Positions 20,717 to 29,193 of a DNA stretch of 64,000 bases are shown piece by piece. Origin of the DNA: Iphinoe sp. HA4291-MV1. GTDB lineage: Bacteria > Cyanobacteriota > Cyanobacteriia > Cyanobacteriales > Nostocaceae. Where the stretch lies: assembly GCA_019359415.1 (NCBI GenBank), contig JAHHHH010000010.1, forward strand, positions 62,001 to 126,000, read 5' to 3'. A program made the translations under genes and the position numbers. Position 1 is the stretch's first letter. Each line of letters opens with the position of its first letter. Under the pieces are notes generated by a model. The model was not told the DNA's origin. It did not search any database and was given only the letters and a program-made list of their open reading frames with translations.

Positions 20717-20849
20717 GCACAGTATCTCCAAAATTATATATACAATATCACAAAGATTGATAAATGGGAAAGTCGTATGCAAATTCATTCACCAATCGAT
20801 GAAGCTTGCTACGATTTACAAGTACAAATGTAAGTGGTAGAAGCAAATT

Positions 20850-21761
20850 GTGACTGTTAAACCAGACTGGTTGCGGGTAAAAGCGCCGCAGTGGGAGCGT
20901 GTTGGTAACGTTAAAGAAATTTTGCGGGATTTAACCCTCAATACGGTTTGTGAGGAAGCATCCTGTCCAAATATTGGTGAGTGCTTTAACGCTGGGACAG
21001 CCACGTTCTTAATTATGGGACCAGCTTGCACACGTGCCTGTCCCTACTGCGATATTGACTTTGAGAAAAAACCCAAACCCCTAGATCCCACAGAACCCGC
21101 ACGACTGGCAGAAGCAGTACGCCGCATGAAACTAAATCATGTGGTTATCACCTCTGTAAACCGAGATGACTTGCCAGATGGTGGAGCTTTGCAGTTTGTC
21201 AGATGTATTGAAGCTGTTCGCACTATCTCCCCTCACACAACCATTGAGGTACTCATTCCCGATTTGTGCGGTGATTGGCAAGCGCTAGAGTTCATTCTCC
21301 AAGCACAACCAGAGGTTCTCAATCACAATACAGAAACGGTGAAGCGTCTCTATCGATGGGTGCGTCCGCAAGGGAACTATGAGCGGACAATGGAATTATT
21401 ACAACGTTCCCACCAACTTGCTCCTTGGATTTACACCAAATCCGGTATTATGGTGGGACTTGGCGAAACTGATGAGGAAGTCCGCCACCTTATGCGGGAT
21501 TTGCGATCTGTGGATTGCGATATCTTGACTGTTGGGCAATACCTCCAACCCAGCCAAAAGCATTTGAAAGTCGATGAATTTATCGCCCCAGAGCAATTTG
21601 CTGCTTGGAAAGCCTTCGGTGAAGAACTGGGATTTTTACAAGTTGTTTCTTCTCCCTTGACAAGAAGTTCATATCATGCAGAGCAAGTGAGAGAATTAAT
21701 GGAGCGTTACCCCCGAAGAAAAGATGAGGGAGATAAGAGGACAAAGGGACAAGGGGATTAA
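20850..21761 (+). CDS. lipA: Lipoyl synthase (radical SAM)
   Basis: A 303-residue enzyme that inserts two sulfurs into octanoyl groups on lipoyl domains. It has the auxiliary cluster Cys set [12 protein letters not shown] (three Cys), the radical SAM motif CTRACPYCD, the GG-type strand [10 protein letters not shown] and the C-terminal RSSYHAE segment whose Ser ligates the auxiliary cluster. The GTG at 20850 is the start consistent with the family N-terminus. The last 17 residues ([15 protein letters not shown] and nearby) are charged and low in complexity; they arise from repeat DNA running past the usual C-terminus. gpsA follows after about 20 bp. Confidence 0.94.
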   Translation: MTVKPDWLRVKAPQWERVGNVKEILRDLTLNTVCEEASCPNIGECFNAGTATFLIMGPACTRACPYCDIDFEKKPKPLDPTEPARLAEAVRRMKLNHVVITSVNRDDLPDGGALQFVRCIEAVRTISPHTTIEVLIPDLCGDWQALEFILQAQPEVLNHNTETVKRLYRWVRPQGNYERTMELLQRSHQLAPWIYTKSGIMVGLGETDEEVRHLMRDLRSVDCDILTVGQYLQPSQKHLKVDEFIAPEQFAAWKAFGEELGFLQVVSSPLTRSSYHAEQVRELMERYPRRKDEGDKRTKGQGD

Positions 21762-21781
21762 TAGCTTTTGACTCTTGAGTG

Positions 21782-22702
21782 ATGAGTGATCCAAAATTAG
21801 TAGCAATTCTTGGTGCGGGTGCTTGGGGAACAACTCTTGCTGTTCTGGCAAAGACGAATGGTCAGAAAGTGCGTGTATGGTCGCGTCAGGGTTCACAAAC
21901 GCTGGCGGAGGTCGTACAAGATGCCAAAATTGTCCTTTCTGCTGTTTCAATGAAGGGCGTGAGAGCCATAACCTCTCAACTACAGTCTTTACCCATTTCC
22001 CCAGAGACTATTTTTGTTACGGCGACGAAGGGTTTAGACCCCCAAACCACTTGCACACCATCACAAATTTGGCAAGAAGCTTTCCCCACCCACGCTATTG
22101 TTGTTCTCTCAGGTCCTAATTTATCTAAAGAGATACAAAAAGAATTGCCAGCAGCAACAGTTGTTGCTAGTAATGTTGACACTGCAGCAGAATTGGTGCA
22201 AGTGGTGTTTTCTTCTAATCGTTTTCGAGTTTATACCAATTCTGATCCCTTGGGAGTGGAACTAGGGGGGACACTGAAGAATGTCATGGCGATCGCTGCT
22301 GGTGTTTGTGATGGCTTGCAGTTGGGAACCAACGCCAAAGCAGCTTTGGTTACTCGTGGGCTAACAGAAATGGTTCGTATTGGTGTCCATTGGGGTGCCA
22401 AACTAGAAACATTTTACGGTTTGTCCGGCTTGGGCGATTTGTTAGCAACCTGTAACAGTCCCTTAAGTCGCAATTATCAAGTTGGTTACCAGTTGGCTGG
22501 TGGGAAAACACTAGCAGAAACGCTCGCTCACATAGAAGGAACTGCTGAGGGAATCAACACCACTGAGGTTTTGGTACAGCGAGCCAAGCAGCAAAATATT
22601 CCTATGCCAATTACCGAGCAAGTTTATCGCTTACTCCAAGGTGAAGTCACACCCCGACAAGCGCTTTTAGAACTGATGCTGCGGGATATGAAGCCGGAAT
22701 GA
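21782..22702 (+). CDS. gpsA: Glycerol-3-phosphate dehydrogenase [NAD(P)+]
   Basis: A 306-residue enzyme reducing dihydroxyacetone phosphate to sn-glycerol 3-phosphate for phospholipid synthesis. Motifs: the nucleotide-binding GAGAWGTTLA at the N-terminus, GPNLSKEI, the catalytic Lys in GGTLKNVMAIAAG, and GLSGLGDLLATC. I use the ATG at 21782; the GTG immediately before it is also possible. It lies about 20 bp after lipA, so the two are probably co-transcribed. Confidence 0.95.
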   Translation: MSDPKLVAILGAGAWGTTLAVLAKTNGQKVRVWSRQGSQTLAEVVQDAKIVLSAVSMKGVRAITSQLQSLPISPETIFVTATKGLDPQTTCTPSQIWQEAFPTHAIVVLSGPNLSKEIQKELPAATVVASNVDTAAELVQVVFSSNRFRVYTNSDPLGVELGGTLKNVMAIAAGVCDGLQLGTNAKAALVTRGLTEMVRIGVHWGAKLETFYGLSGLGDLLATCNSPLSRNYQVGYQLAGGKTLAETLAHIEGTAEGINTTEVLVQRAKQQNIPMPITEQVYRLLQGEVTPRQALLELMLRDMKPE

Positions 22703-23301
22703 GAGAGAAGGGGGCAATGGGCAATGGGCAATGGGCAATACCCCTTCTCCTGTCGGAGACGCTGCGCGTTGGCGTAGCCTGTCCGCAGGACTTACGCTTA
22801 ATTCAAAATTCGCTCATTCAAAATTCACGCATTAAGAATCCAATTTCCAATTTCCGATGCCCAATGCCCGATGCCCATTGCCCAATTCCCCAAATCATAT
22901 GACTAATTATTTTTGAAGGAAAATTAGTAAATCTTCAGGAAAGCACTTGGAGACTCATGTAGATATGACTATGTCATAAAAAATAGGACTTTTCACTGAT
23001 ATATGTTTATACTTTGCTGCCCAAGTGACAGTCAAAATTATGTGAAGGTTCAAATTTTAATGAGGTCATTTGTAATTTAACGCCCTGTCGGGAATTTGAA
23101 TAGCTATTGGTTCATGGGAAAGCTACTGCAACCGAGGTTTCGGAGGCACTGTGTTAATAAAAACCAGTAGGTTTTTTTGAAAAAAAAACCCTAAATGGAA
23201 CCCTCAACCGTGTTAGTTCTTCAAGAATCACGGGAACAATAGCAACAGTTAATTAGCTGACCGTAATCTATTGTTACCTGGAGCCATTGAGACGAATATT
23301 T
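22703..23301. repeat. Intergenic region with dispersed repeats and sigC upstream region
   Basis: No gene seen. The first 200 bp consist of dispersed repeats: GGGCAATG units near 22715-22738, a GC-rich mosaic (GGAGACGCTGCGCG, GTCCGCAGGAC) near 22755-22795, and TTCAAAATTC and GCCCAATGCCC words after 22800. The remaining 400 bp are AT-rich and should hold the sigma factor promoter. A short A/T-tract structure (AAACC/GGTTT) lies near 23160-23190. Confidence 0.5.
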
Positions 23302-24552
23302 ATGCCAGCAACATCTTTTTACGCAGATGCCGCTTACAATAGCAAACAGTCCCACCAGGTCTTTGACCCGGAACTCACAATTGACGAAAGTGAGTTTCCG
23401 ATAGATGAACTGGATGAGCTGGAGATAACTTCACCTGAGTCTGCAAGCTTGGGTGCAAATCTTAACCGTCGCAGCACAGATCTAGTACGTCTATACCTTC
23501 AAGAAATTGGTCGGGTTCGCTTACTAGGACGGGATGAAGAAGTTTCAGAAGCCCAAAAAGTCCAGCGCTACTTGCGGATGCGAATACTTCTGTCTAACGC
23601 CGCTCAGCAAGAAGATCAAGTCATTGCACCATATTTTCGACTGATTGAAGTTCAGGAACGTTTAGCATCAGCACTAGGACATCGTCCTTCTCTTGAACGA
23701 TGGGCTCGTACTGCTGGTGTAGACGTGTTCGAACTCAAGCAAATGATCGGACAAGGGAAACGGCGTTGGGCTGAGATTGCCAAAATGACTGTAGAAGAGC
23801 TGGAGAAAATTCAAAGCAATGGACTCCAAGCAAAAGAACACATGATTAAGGCAAATCTTCGCCTTGTTGTCTCTGTCGCTAAGAAGTATCAAAATCGCGG
23901 TTTGGAATTGTTGGACTTAGTCCAAGAAGGGACTCTTGGTTTGGAACGAGCCGTTGAGAAATTTGACCCAACCAAGGGTTATCGTTTTAGCACCTACGCC
24001 TATTGGTGGATTCGTCAAGGAATCACACGGGCGATCGCGACTTCTAGCCGCACTATCCGTCTACCTGTTCACATTACAGAAAAGCTGAACAAAATTAAAA
24101 AAGCTCAGCGTAAAATTGCACAAGAAAAAGGTCGCACCCCAACTTTGGAAGACCTTGCTCAAGAGCTAGAAATGACACCTGCACAAGTCCGGGAAGTTCT
24201 GTTGCGGGTTCCTCGTTCTATTTCTCTGGAAACAAAAGTTGGTAAAGACAAAGACACAGAGTTAGGAGAATTACTCGAAACTGATAATGTTACTCCAGAA
24301 GAGACATTAATGCGAGAATCTTTACAAAGAGACTTGCAAAATCTTCTATCAGATTTAACTAGCCGGGAGCGTGATGTGATTCTGATGCGGTTTGGTTTGG
24401 CAGATGGTCATCCTTACTCGTTGGCAGAAATTGGACGCGCTCTTGATTTATCACGGGAACGGGTAAGGCAAATTGAGTCCAAAGCGTTGCAAAAGCTGCG
24501 CCAACCAAAGCGGCGCAATCTTATTCGTGACTACTTGGAATCTTTGAGCTAG
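23302..24552 (+). CDS. sigC: Group 2 sigma-70 family factor, SigC-like
   Basis: A 416-residue RNA polymerase sigma factor. Region 1.2 begins at DLVRLYLQEIGRVRLL, region 2 holds NLRLVVSVAKKYQNRGLELLDLVQEG and YAYWWIRQGI, region 3 follows, and region 4 holds LDLSRERVRQIESKALQKLR. The N-terminus MPATSFYADAAYN and the length match what I remember of Anabaena PCC 7120 SigC. The neighbouring furA is also its neighbour there, as I recall, which supports the assignment. Group 2 factors are non-essential regulators; SigC responds to nitrogen limitation in Anabaena. I use the ATG at 23302; an upstream in-frame TTG would add five residues. Confidence 0.85.
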   Translation: MPATSFYADAAYNSKQSHQVFDPELTIDESEFPIDELDELEITSPESASLGANLNRRSTDLVRLYLQEIGRVRLLGRDEEVSEAQKVQRYLRMRILLSNAAQQEDQVIAPYFRLIEVQERLASALGHRPSLERWARTAGVDVFELKQMIGQGKRRWAEIAKMTVEELEKIQSNGLQAKEHMIKANLRLVVSVAKKYQNRGLELLDLVQEGTLGLERAVEKFDPTKGYRFSTYAYWWIRQGITRAIATSSRTIRLPVHITEKLNKIKKAQRKIAQEKGRTPTLEDLAQELEMTPAQVREVLLRVPRSISLETKVGKDKDTELGELLETDNVTPEETLMRESLQRDLQNLLSDLTSRERDVILMRFGLADGHPYSLAEIGRALDLSRERVRQIESKALQKLRQPKRRNLIRDYLESLS

Positions 24553-24910
24553 TTAGTCGATAGTCAATGGTTACCAGTCAAAAAACTTATACATTCTACA
24601 CAGAAGGCAAAATGACTGTCCTACAAGACTTTTAACTTAGGACTGTTGACTAACTTCATCCCCGTTCCCAAACTTTTTTACTAACTTATGGCAAGTTATT
24701 TTCATCTAATTGCATAAGAACATTTCCATCCTTTCTTTAGGATATTTATCATTTATGTAGGACGGGGATCACTTGTTTTTTTACAGTGCTTAAGGTTTCA
24801 TGATTGACCTTCAACATTTAGTAATAGTTCTCAATAGGGTTTCATTATTGCAAATTAGTCCAAACTTTTGCTATATTCGCAACTAATGGGATTTGTTGAG
24901 AAAAATTAGT
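24553..24910. promoter_or_regulatory. sigC-furA intergenic region
   Basis: 358 bp with no gene. It is AT-rich, especially in the last 200 bp, as expected for the furA promoter, which is autoregulated in Anabaena. I cannot mark a Fur box with confidence. Confidence 0.4.
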
Positions 24911-25366
24911 ATGACAGTCTATACAGCAGCCTCATTGAAGGCAGAACTCAATGAACGGGGTTGGCGTTTAACACCCCAGCGCGAAATAATTCTACACATT
25001 TTTCAAGAACTTCCGCAAGGAGAACACCTCAGTGCTGAAGATCTTTACGAAAGGCTAGAATCCGACAATGAGGGAATTAGCTTATCGACGATTTATCGCA
25101 CTCTCAAATTGATGGCGCGGATGGGAATCTTACGGGAACTGGAATTGGGAGAAGGGCATAAACACTACGAACTCAATCAGCCCTACCCCCATCACCACCA
25201 TCACCTCATTTGTGTTAGATGCAACACGACAATCGAGTTCAAAAACGACTCAATTTTAAAAATTGGAGCGAAAACAGCTCAAAAAGAAGGTTTTCACCTG
25301 CTTGATTGCCAATTAACAATCCATGCTGTTTGTCCCAAGTGCCAAAGAGCACTCATGCCACTGTAG
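24911..25366 (+). CDS. furA: Ferric uptake regulator FurA
   Basis: A 151-residue Fur-family repressor, the length of Anabaena FurA. It has the winged-helix DNA-binding region (RLTPQREIILHIF; ISLSTIYRTLKLM), the His-rich metal-site stretch PHHHHHLICVRC and a second Cys pair in CPKCQRAL. It represses iron uptake genes when loaded with Fe2+, and in cyanobacteria has wide roles in iron, redox and heterocyst control. The ATG at 24911 is chosen over the TTG at 24893. The convergent gene 146 bp downstream is the same family reported to give a furA antisense transcript in Anabaena. Confidence 0.93.
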   Translation: MTVYTAASLKAELNERGWRLTPQREIILHIFQELPQGEHLSAEDLYERLESDNEGISLSTIYRTLKLMARMGILRELELGEGHKHYELNQPYPHHHHHLICVRCNTTIEFKNDSILKIGAKTAQKEGFHLLDCQLTIHAVCPKCQRALMPL

Positions 25367-25503
25367 CACCTGGTTTTACAATTAGGGAAAGCACTCGCTG
25401 CAATTGAATATTTTGGTAATTTTCACCTAAATTTCACCAGCAGCTTTCAACTTGTTGTTATGGGAGGTTGGCAAACTGTTAGGTATCAACACCGGTAACA
25501 CCT

Positions 25504-25528
25504 AAGCGGATGCTAAAAGCGTCCGCTT
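25504..25528. terminator. Hairpin between furA and the convergent gene
   Basis: A perfect 7-bp stem AAGCGGA/TCCGCTT with an 11-nt loop. It overlaps the stop codon of the minus-strand peptidoglycan-binding gene. There is no U-tract, so if it is a terminator it is weak, which would fit readthrough into furA. Confidence 0.35.
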
Positions 25529-26646
25529 CTCACATCACTCAGACTGATACCGTAGAATTGTTGTGCTTGTTTAATAGCTTGCTTTGTCTCGTCCCCCATA
25601 ACACCGTTAAGAGCACCTTTGTAGAAACCTCGCTCCCGTAATCGTCTTTGAATCTCCAAAACATTAAAATCACCACTTTTGGAAGCCGTATTTACCATGC
25701 TGTATAATTTTGCCCTAGTGGTTGGACCAGCAATACCACTTGCAGCGAGGTAATTCTCTGCTTGGAATCGCCGTACAGCATCTGCAGTGTAAGGACCAAA
25801 GTAACCGTTTGGCTCTCCTTGTAAGTATCCTGCCTTGATTAATTGTTCTTGAAGAACTCTGACTGCCTCACCACGGTCTCCTAAGCGAAGTTTATCTCCA
25901 GTCGTGCGTGGTTTACTAGGTGCATCTTCTCCAGAACCAATAGAGAGTGGTGGGAGTTTTGCTTGCGTTGCTGGTCCTACAATCCCATCAGAAGCTAGAT
26001 TATAAGTCTCTTGGAAGCGCTTGACAGCATCTTCAGTAATTGGACCGTATATCCCTGTTGCGTTACCAGTGTAAAAACCTGCGATTCGCAATTGTTCTTG
26101 CACAACTCTGACATCCTCACCTTCATCTCCTCTTTGGAGAAAGTTAGAAGTGTGGCGCTTGGTAGCTACTGATGATGAATCCTCAGAACTGGTTTTTCTG
26201 GCTTGAGAACTTTCAGTGCTAATTTTTGTGACTTGAGAACTTTGACTAGAGGTACGCCAACCTTCTAATTTTTGTACAGTGGCAGATCCAGCAACACCAT
26301 TAACATCCAAGCCAGCAGATTTTTGAAAGCGGCGCACAGCAGCTTCTGTTGTGGTGTCATAGACTTGAGTGATGGGAGCTTGATAAAAGCCTGTCTTTTT
26401 CAACTGTTGTTGTAAATTTCTCACAGAAGGACCGCGATCGCCTTTCTCAAGTGCTAGGGCGCTGCTCACGCTACCAAGAACAGACAAAGCAAGGGCTAGG
26501 GGTAACATATATTTCCAAGCCCTACCAGACAGACGTTTCCAGTCAGGTGCAGCGGCTTGCTTAAACAAACGACTGAGGGAGATCAATTCACTAGGGGGTA
26601 AGTCCTCGTAGATAGATGCTACGTGTAAATACGCAAGATGCTCCAT
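25513..26646 (-). CDS. Membrane-anchored protein with four peptidoglycan-binding domains
   Basis: A 377-residue protein. A hydrophobic segment near residues 48-65 (MLPLALALSVLGSVSSALAL) is a signal anchor or late signal peptide. Four PG_binding_1 repeats follow, each with a pattern like GDRGPSVRNLQQQLKKTGFY and AVRRFQ: about 68-130, 172-235, 253-315 and 325-375, separated by a Ser/Thr-rich linker. It probably binds cell wall in the periplasm. It matches the gene next to furA (alr1690) described in Anabaena as a cell-wall-binding protein whose transcript extends antisense over furA. A cobN remnant lies 8 bp upstream of its start. Confidence 0.82.
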   Translation of the reverse strand: MEHLAYLHVASIYEDLPPSELISLSRLFKQAAAPDWKRLSGRAWKYMLPLALALSVLGSVSSALALEKGDRGPSVRNLQQQLKKTGFYQAPITQVYDTTTEAAVRRFQKSAGLDVNGVAGSATVQKLEGWRTSSQSSQVTKISTESSQARKTSSEDSSSVATKRHTSNFLQRGDEGEDVRVVQEQLRIAGFYTGNATGIYGPITEDAVKRFQETYNLASDGIVGPATQAKLPPLSIGSGEDAPSKPRTTGDKLRLGDRGEAVRVLQEQLIKAGYLQGEPNGYFGPYTADAVRRFQAENYLAASGIAGPTTRAKLYSMVNTASKSGDFNVLEIQRRLRERGFYKGALNGVMGDETKQAIKQAQQFYGISLSDVRSGRF

Positions 26647-26654
26647 AGTTTTTT

Positions 26655-26805
26655 CTACACCACTTGTTTCTCTTCAATAGCTGCTTCAGCTTGATGAACA
26701 ATATTTCGCAAATGTTCCAGTGTTTGTATATTTACATCGTGCCATAAACCGCGCTTGTGTGCTTCTAATAATCTTTCAGCCATGTCACGCAAAGCATGAG
26801 ATTTC
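26655..26805 (-). pseudogene. cobN 3' end remnant
   Basis: On the minus strand this encodes ALRDMAERLLEAHKRGLW and then HDVNIQTLEHLRNIVHQAEA, ending in a TAG at 26655-26657. The first 18 residues equal the intact CobN segment near its C-terminus, and the rest is a diverged version of the CobN end. At the DNA level 26742-26797 matches 55594-55649 at 55 of 56 positions, then identity drops. No other part of cobN is present here. It could be translated as a 42-residue ORF from an internal ATG, but a displaced 3' end is more likely. Confidence 0.85.
26742..26797 (-). repeat. Left copy of the 56-bp direct repeat (att-like)
   Basis: It is 55/56 identical and in the same orientation as 55594-55649, with one T/C difference. 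The two copies bracket the contractile injection system locus, 28,852 bp apart. Flanking sequence differs on both sides, which defines the repeat ends sharply. Confidence 0.85.
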
Positions 26806-27080
26806 AACAGCTAATCTCCTTACCTTTTACTTCTTTCCCGATCCAAGAATAGCCAATTTTTTTTTAACGAACGAGTAATTTGGTTACGCGATAGAGTGCA
26901 GGCGTCTTCCGCATCGCTCCCACAAAAATTATGTTTTTACCACGTTTTTGGTAGCATTTTTAAGTGATTTTACTTATTGACAAAATTACCATAATCTTAA
27001 CCTCTCACAGATGCACCCTTGGTAGGGGCGCAAGGCCTTGCGCCCCTACTCGAAGGGTTGGGCACGGTAGTTCAAAGAGT
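26806..27080. other. Intergenic region with a 28-bp palindrome
   Basis: No gene. A perfect 28-bp palindrome (GTAGGGGCGCAAGG and its complement) lies at 27022-27049, downstream of the last fibre gene on the minus strand. It may end transcription of the injection-system operon. Related palindromes lie at 43830-43857 and 45823-45850. Confidence 0.55.
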
Positions 27081-29126
27081 TTAAGAGTTAGCTTTTGCCA
27101 CTGGATCTGCGGGGACGGACTGTGGGCTGACAGCTTTTATATCATTTATATCAAGACTCGCAGTCATAGGCGTTGCAAAAGCGGTGAAACCTTTGGTAAC
27201 GACTGGACTAAAGTCCTCTAACCCCTGGCGAACCCCTGCTACAAAGTAATCAAACTCGTACTCGCCCTCCCCCTGCCAAAGCTCTCTTACTGAGAAGCCA
27301 CGTTCTGATTGATCAATCACCGCTAGCCCTTTTGACTCAGCAGAGCGGGGAGTTAGCTGGATAGTGAGAGTGGTGGGATTGACTACTAGAGAGAAATGGT
27401 CAGGAAACACAATTTCAGCTTGTCCACGGCTCAGTGTAGCTTTTCCACGAATATAAGCAGCGCATTCTGGTCCTTCAATTGCCGCATAGATGATATTTTT
27501 ACTCTCATCTTGTGGGTGAGGTATAACAAAGTTCTTTATTACAGCGTTAATTGAGCCATCGCTACTCATCCAAGCCTTTGCTTGGCCATCTTTATCATAA
27601 ACTCCAACAAACCCGTTACCAGTAATCCAAGCCCCTAATTTGCCATCTCCACCAAAAACTTGAATAGACCCATCTGAATTTCCAAACGTATTGATTTGTA
27701 CTGCTGGTGTGCCATCCTTCGTTTTCGTCCCTATGAAGCCGGCACCAGCATTGTTTCTCCATAATTCTGTGACTCTATTCCCATCTGAGTTCAATGTATA
27801 AAGATTTTGAAATCTCCCGATACCTGCGACATCAAGCAACTCCTGAGGGTTTTGTGTCCCGATGCCAACATTGCCGTTAGATTGAATTCTTAACCTTTCT
27901 TTTAGTGGATTTTCACGATGCTCTGGCTCTTTCGTATAAACAGCTATATGACTGGAAAAGTTGCCGTCATCAATAGATTGTATTCGGGCTGTTGAGGGAT
28001 TTTGATCTACATCATACCCATTAAAATCAATTGCTGCTCCAGCACCTGCTTGACCTGAACCGTTTTGTAGAGTTAGTACAGGTCCTAGTCCTGCTTGTAC
28101 ATCTTTTCGGATTTCTAAAAGTGATTTTGGTGTTATCGTACCAATGCCAACGTTGCCATTGCTGTAAGAGATACTGCCATTGCTACCATCTACCCACTGA
28201 CTACCACCTGGGGTGAAATCTAATCTATCTTGAGATATCGACCGTGGTTTAATCTTTTTACCAGAGATAGTATTGCCATCAATATCATCATCTGTAATTT
28301 TCCAGAGTTTACCGTTTTTGTTGAACTGCGTAGCATTGATGGTGCCTTGAACGTCGAGGTTAAAGCTGGGAGATTTGCCGAGACCAACGTTGCCATTGCT
28401 GTAAGAGATACTGCCATTGCTACCATCTACCCACTGACTACCACCTGGGGTGAAATCTAATCTATCTTGAGATATCGACCGTGGTTTAATCTTTTTACCA
28501 GAGATAGTATTGTCATCAATATCATCATCTGTGATTTTCCAGCGTTGACCGTTTTTGTTGAACTGCGTGGCGTTGATGATGCCTGCAACGTCGAGGTTAA
28601 AGCTGGGGTTAGAATTGCCGATACCGACGTTACCACTGTTGTAAGAGATACTGCTACTGCTACCGCTGACCCATTGACTACCGCCTGGGGTGAAATCTAA
28701 TCTATCTTGAGATATCGACCGTGGTTTAATCTTTTTACCAGAGATAGTATTGTCGTCAATGTCATCATCTGTAATTTTCCAGAGTTTACCATTTTTATTG
28801 AACTGCGTAGCGTTGATGGTACCTTGAACGTCAAGGTTGAAGCTGGGGCTGGTTGTCCCAATACCAACATTGCCATTATCGCTGATGTAAATTCCAGAAA
28901 ATTTGCTTTGGTTGAGGTTTGCTTGGAGTTGGAGAGGACGGTTACCACTAGTGCCAATGGTAGCAATTGTGGAGTTTACAGTTACCTGAAGCAAGTTACC
29001 GCCCGATTCTAAATAGATTTTGCCATCTTTATTAGTTGGTGAAATGTGCAGTTGGGTTTCTGGTTCTGGTCGCTCAGTACCAATACCGATTCGATCTGCA
29101 ACGAGAAGTGTCTGAAAGTCGTTCAT
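27081..29126 (-). CDS. Repeat-rich tail-fibre-like protein of the injection system
   Basis: A 681-residue protein from the ATG at 29126, which follows a strong AAGGAG ribosome binding site. It resembles phage and CIS fibres: many NGNVGIGT strands (triple-helix or collar-like fibre repeats) and three nearly identical units of about 79 residues (ATQFNKNGKLWKITDDDID, NTISGKKIKPRSISQDRL) at about 28150-28870. The C-terminal region (about 540-660) has a different character: NIIYAAIEGPECAAYIRGKA and LTIQLTPRSAESKG resemble C-terminal modules of other cyanobacterial fibre-like proteins. As the last gene of the locus it is a candidate target-recognition fibre. Confidence 0.7.
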   Translation of the reverse strand: MNDFQTLLVADRIGIGTERPEPETQLHISPTNKDGKIYLESGGNLLQVTVNSTIATIGTSGNRPLQLQANLNQSKFSGIYISDNGNVGIGTTSPSFNLDVQGTINATQFNKNGKLWKITDDDIDDNTISGKKIKPRSISQDRLDFTPGGSQWVSGSSSSISYNSGNVGIGNSNPSFNLDVAGIINATQFNKNGQRWKITDDDIDDNTISGKKIKPRSISQDRLDFTPGGSQWVDGSNGSISYSNGNVGLGKSPSFNLDVQGTINATQFNKNGKLWKITDDDIDGNTISGKKIKPRSISQDRLDFTPGGSQWVDGSNGSISYSNGNVGIGTITPKSLLEIRKDVQAGLGPVLTLQNGSGQAGAGAAIDFNGYDVDQNPSTARIQSIDDGNFSSHIAVYTKEPEHRENPLKERLRIQSNGNVGIGTQNPQELLDVAGIGRFQNLYTLNSDGNRVTELWRNNAGAGFIGTKTKDGTPAVQINTFGNSDGSIQVFGGDGKLGAWITGNGFVGVYDKDGQAKAWMSSDGSINAVIKNFVIPHPQDESKNIIYAAIEGPECAAYIRGKATLSRGQAEIVFPDHFSLVVNPTTLTIQLTPRSAESKGLAVIDQSERGFSVRELWQGEGEYEFDYFVAGVRQGLEDFSPVVTKGFTAFATPMTASLDINDIKAVSPQSVPADPVAKANS
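28150..28870. repeat. Three tandem intragenic repeats of 237-240 bp
   Basis: The unit containing GTGGTTTAATC recurs at 28244, 28481 and 28721, spacings of 237 and 240 bp. Copies are nearly identical over long stretches and encode the fibre repeats. Such repeats allow copy-number change by recombination. Confidence 0.85.
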
Positions 29127-29193
29127 GGTTGTCTCCTTTGTAGAATATTTTTTTAAAAAAAGCGAGTTATGCAACACAGCCCTTGGCTATTGG

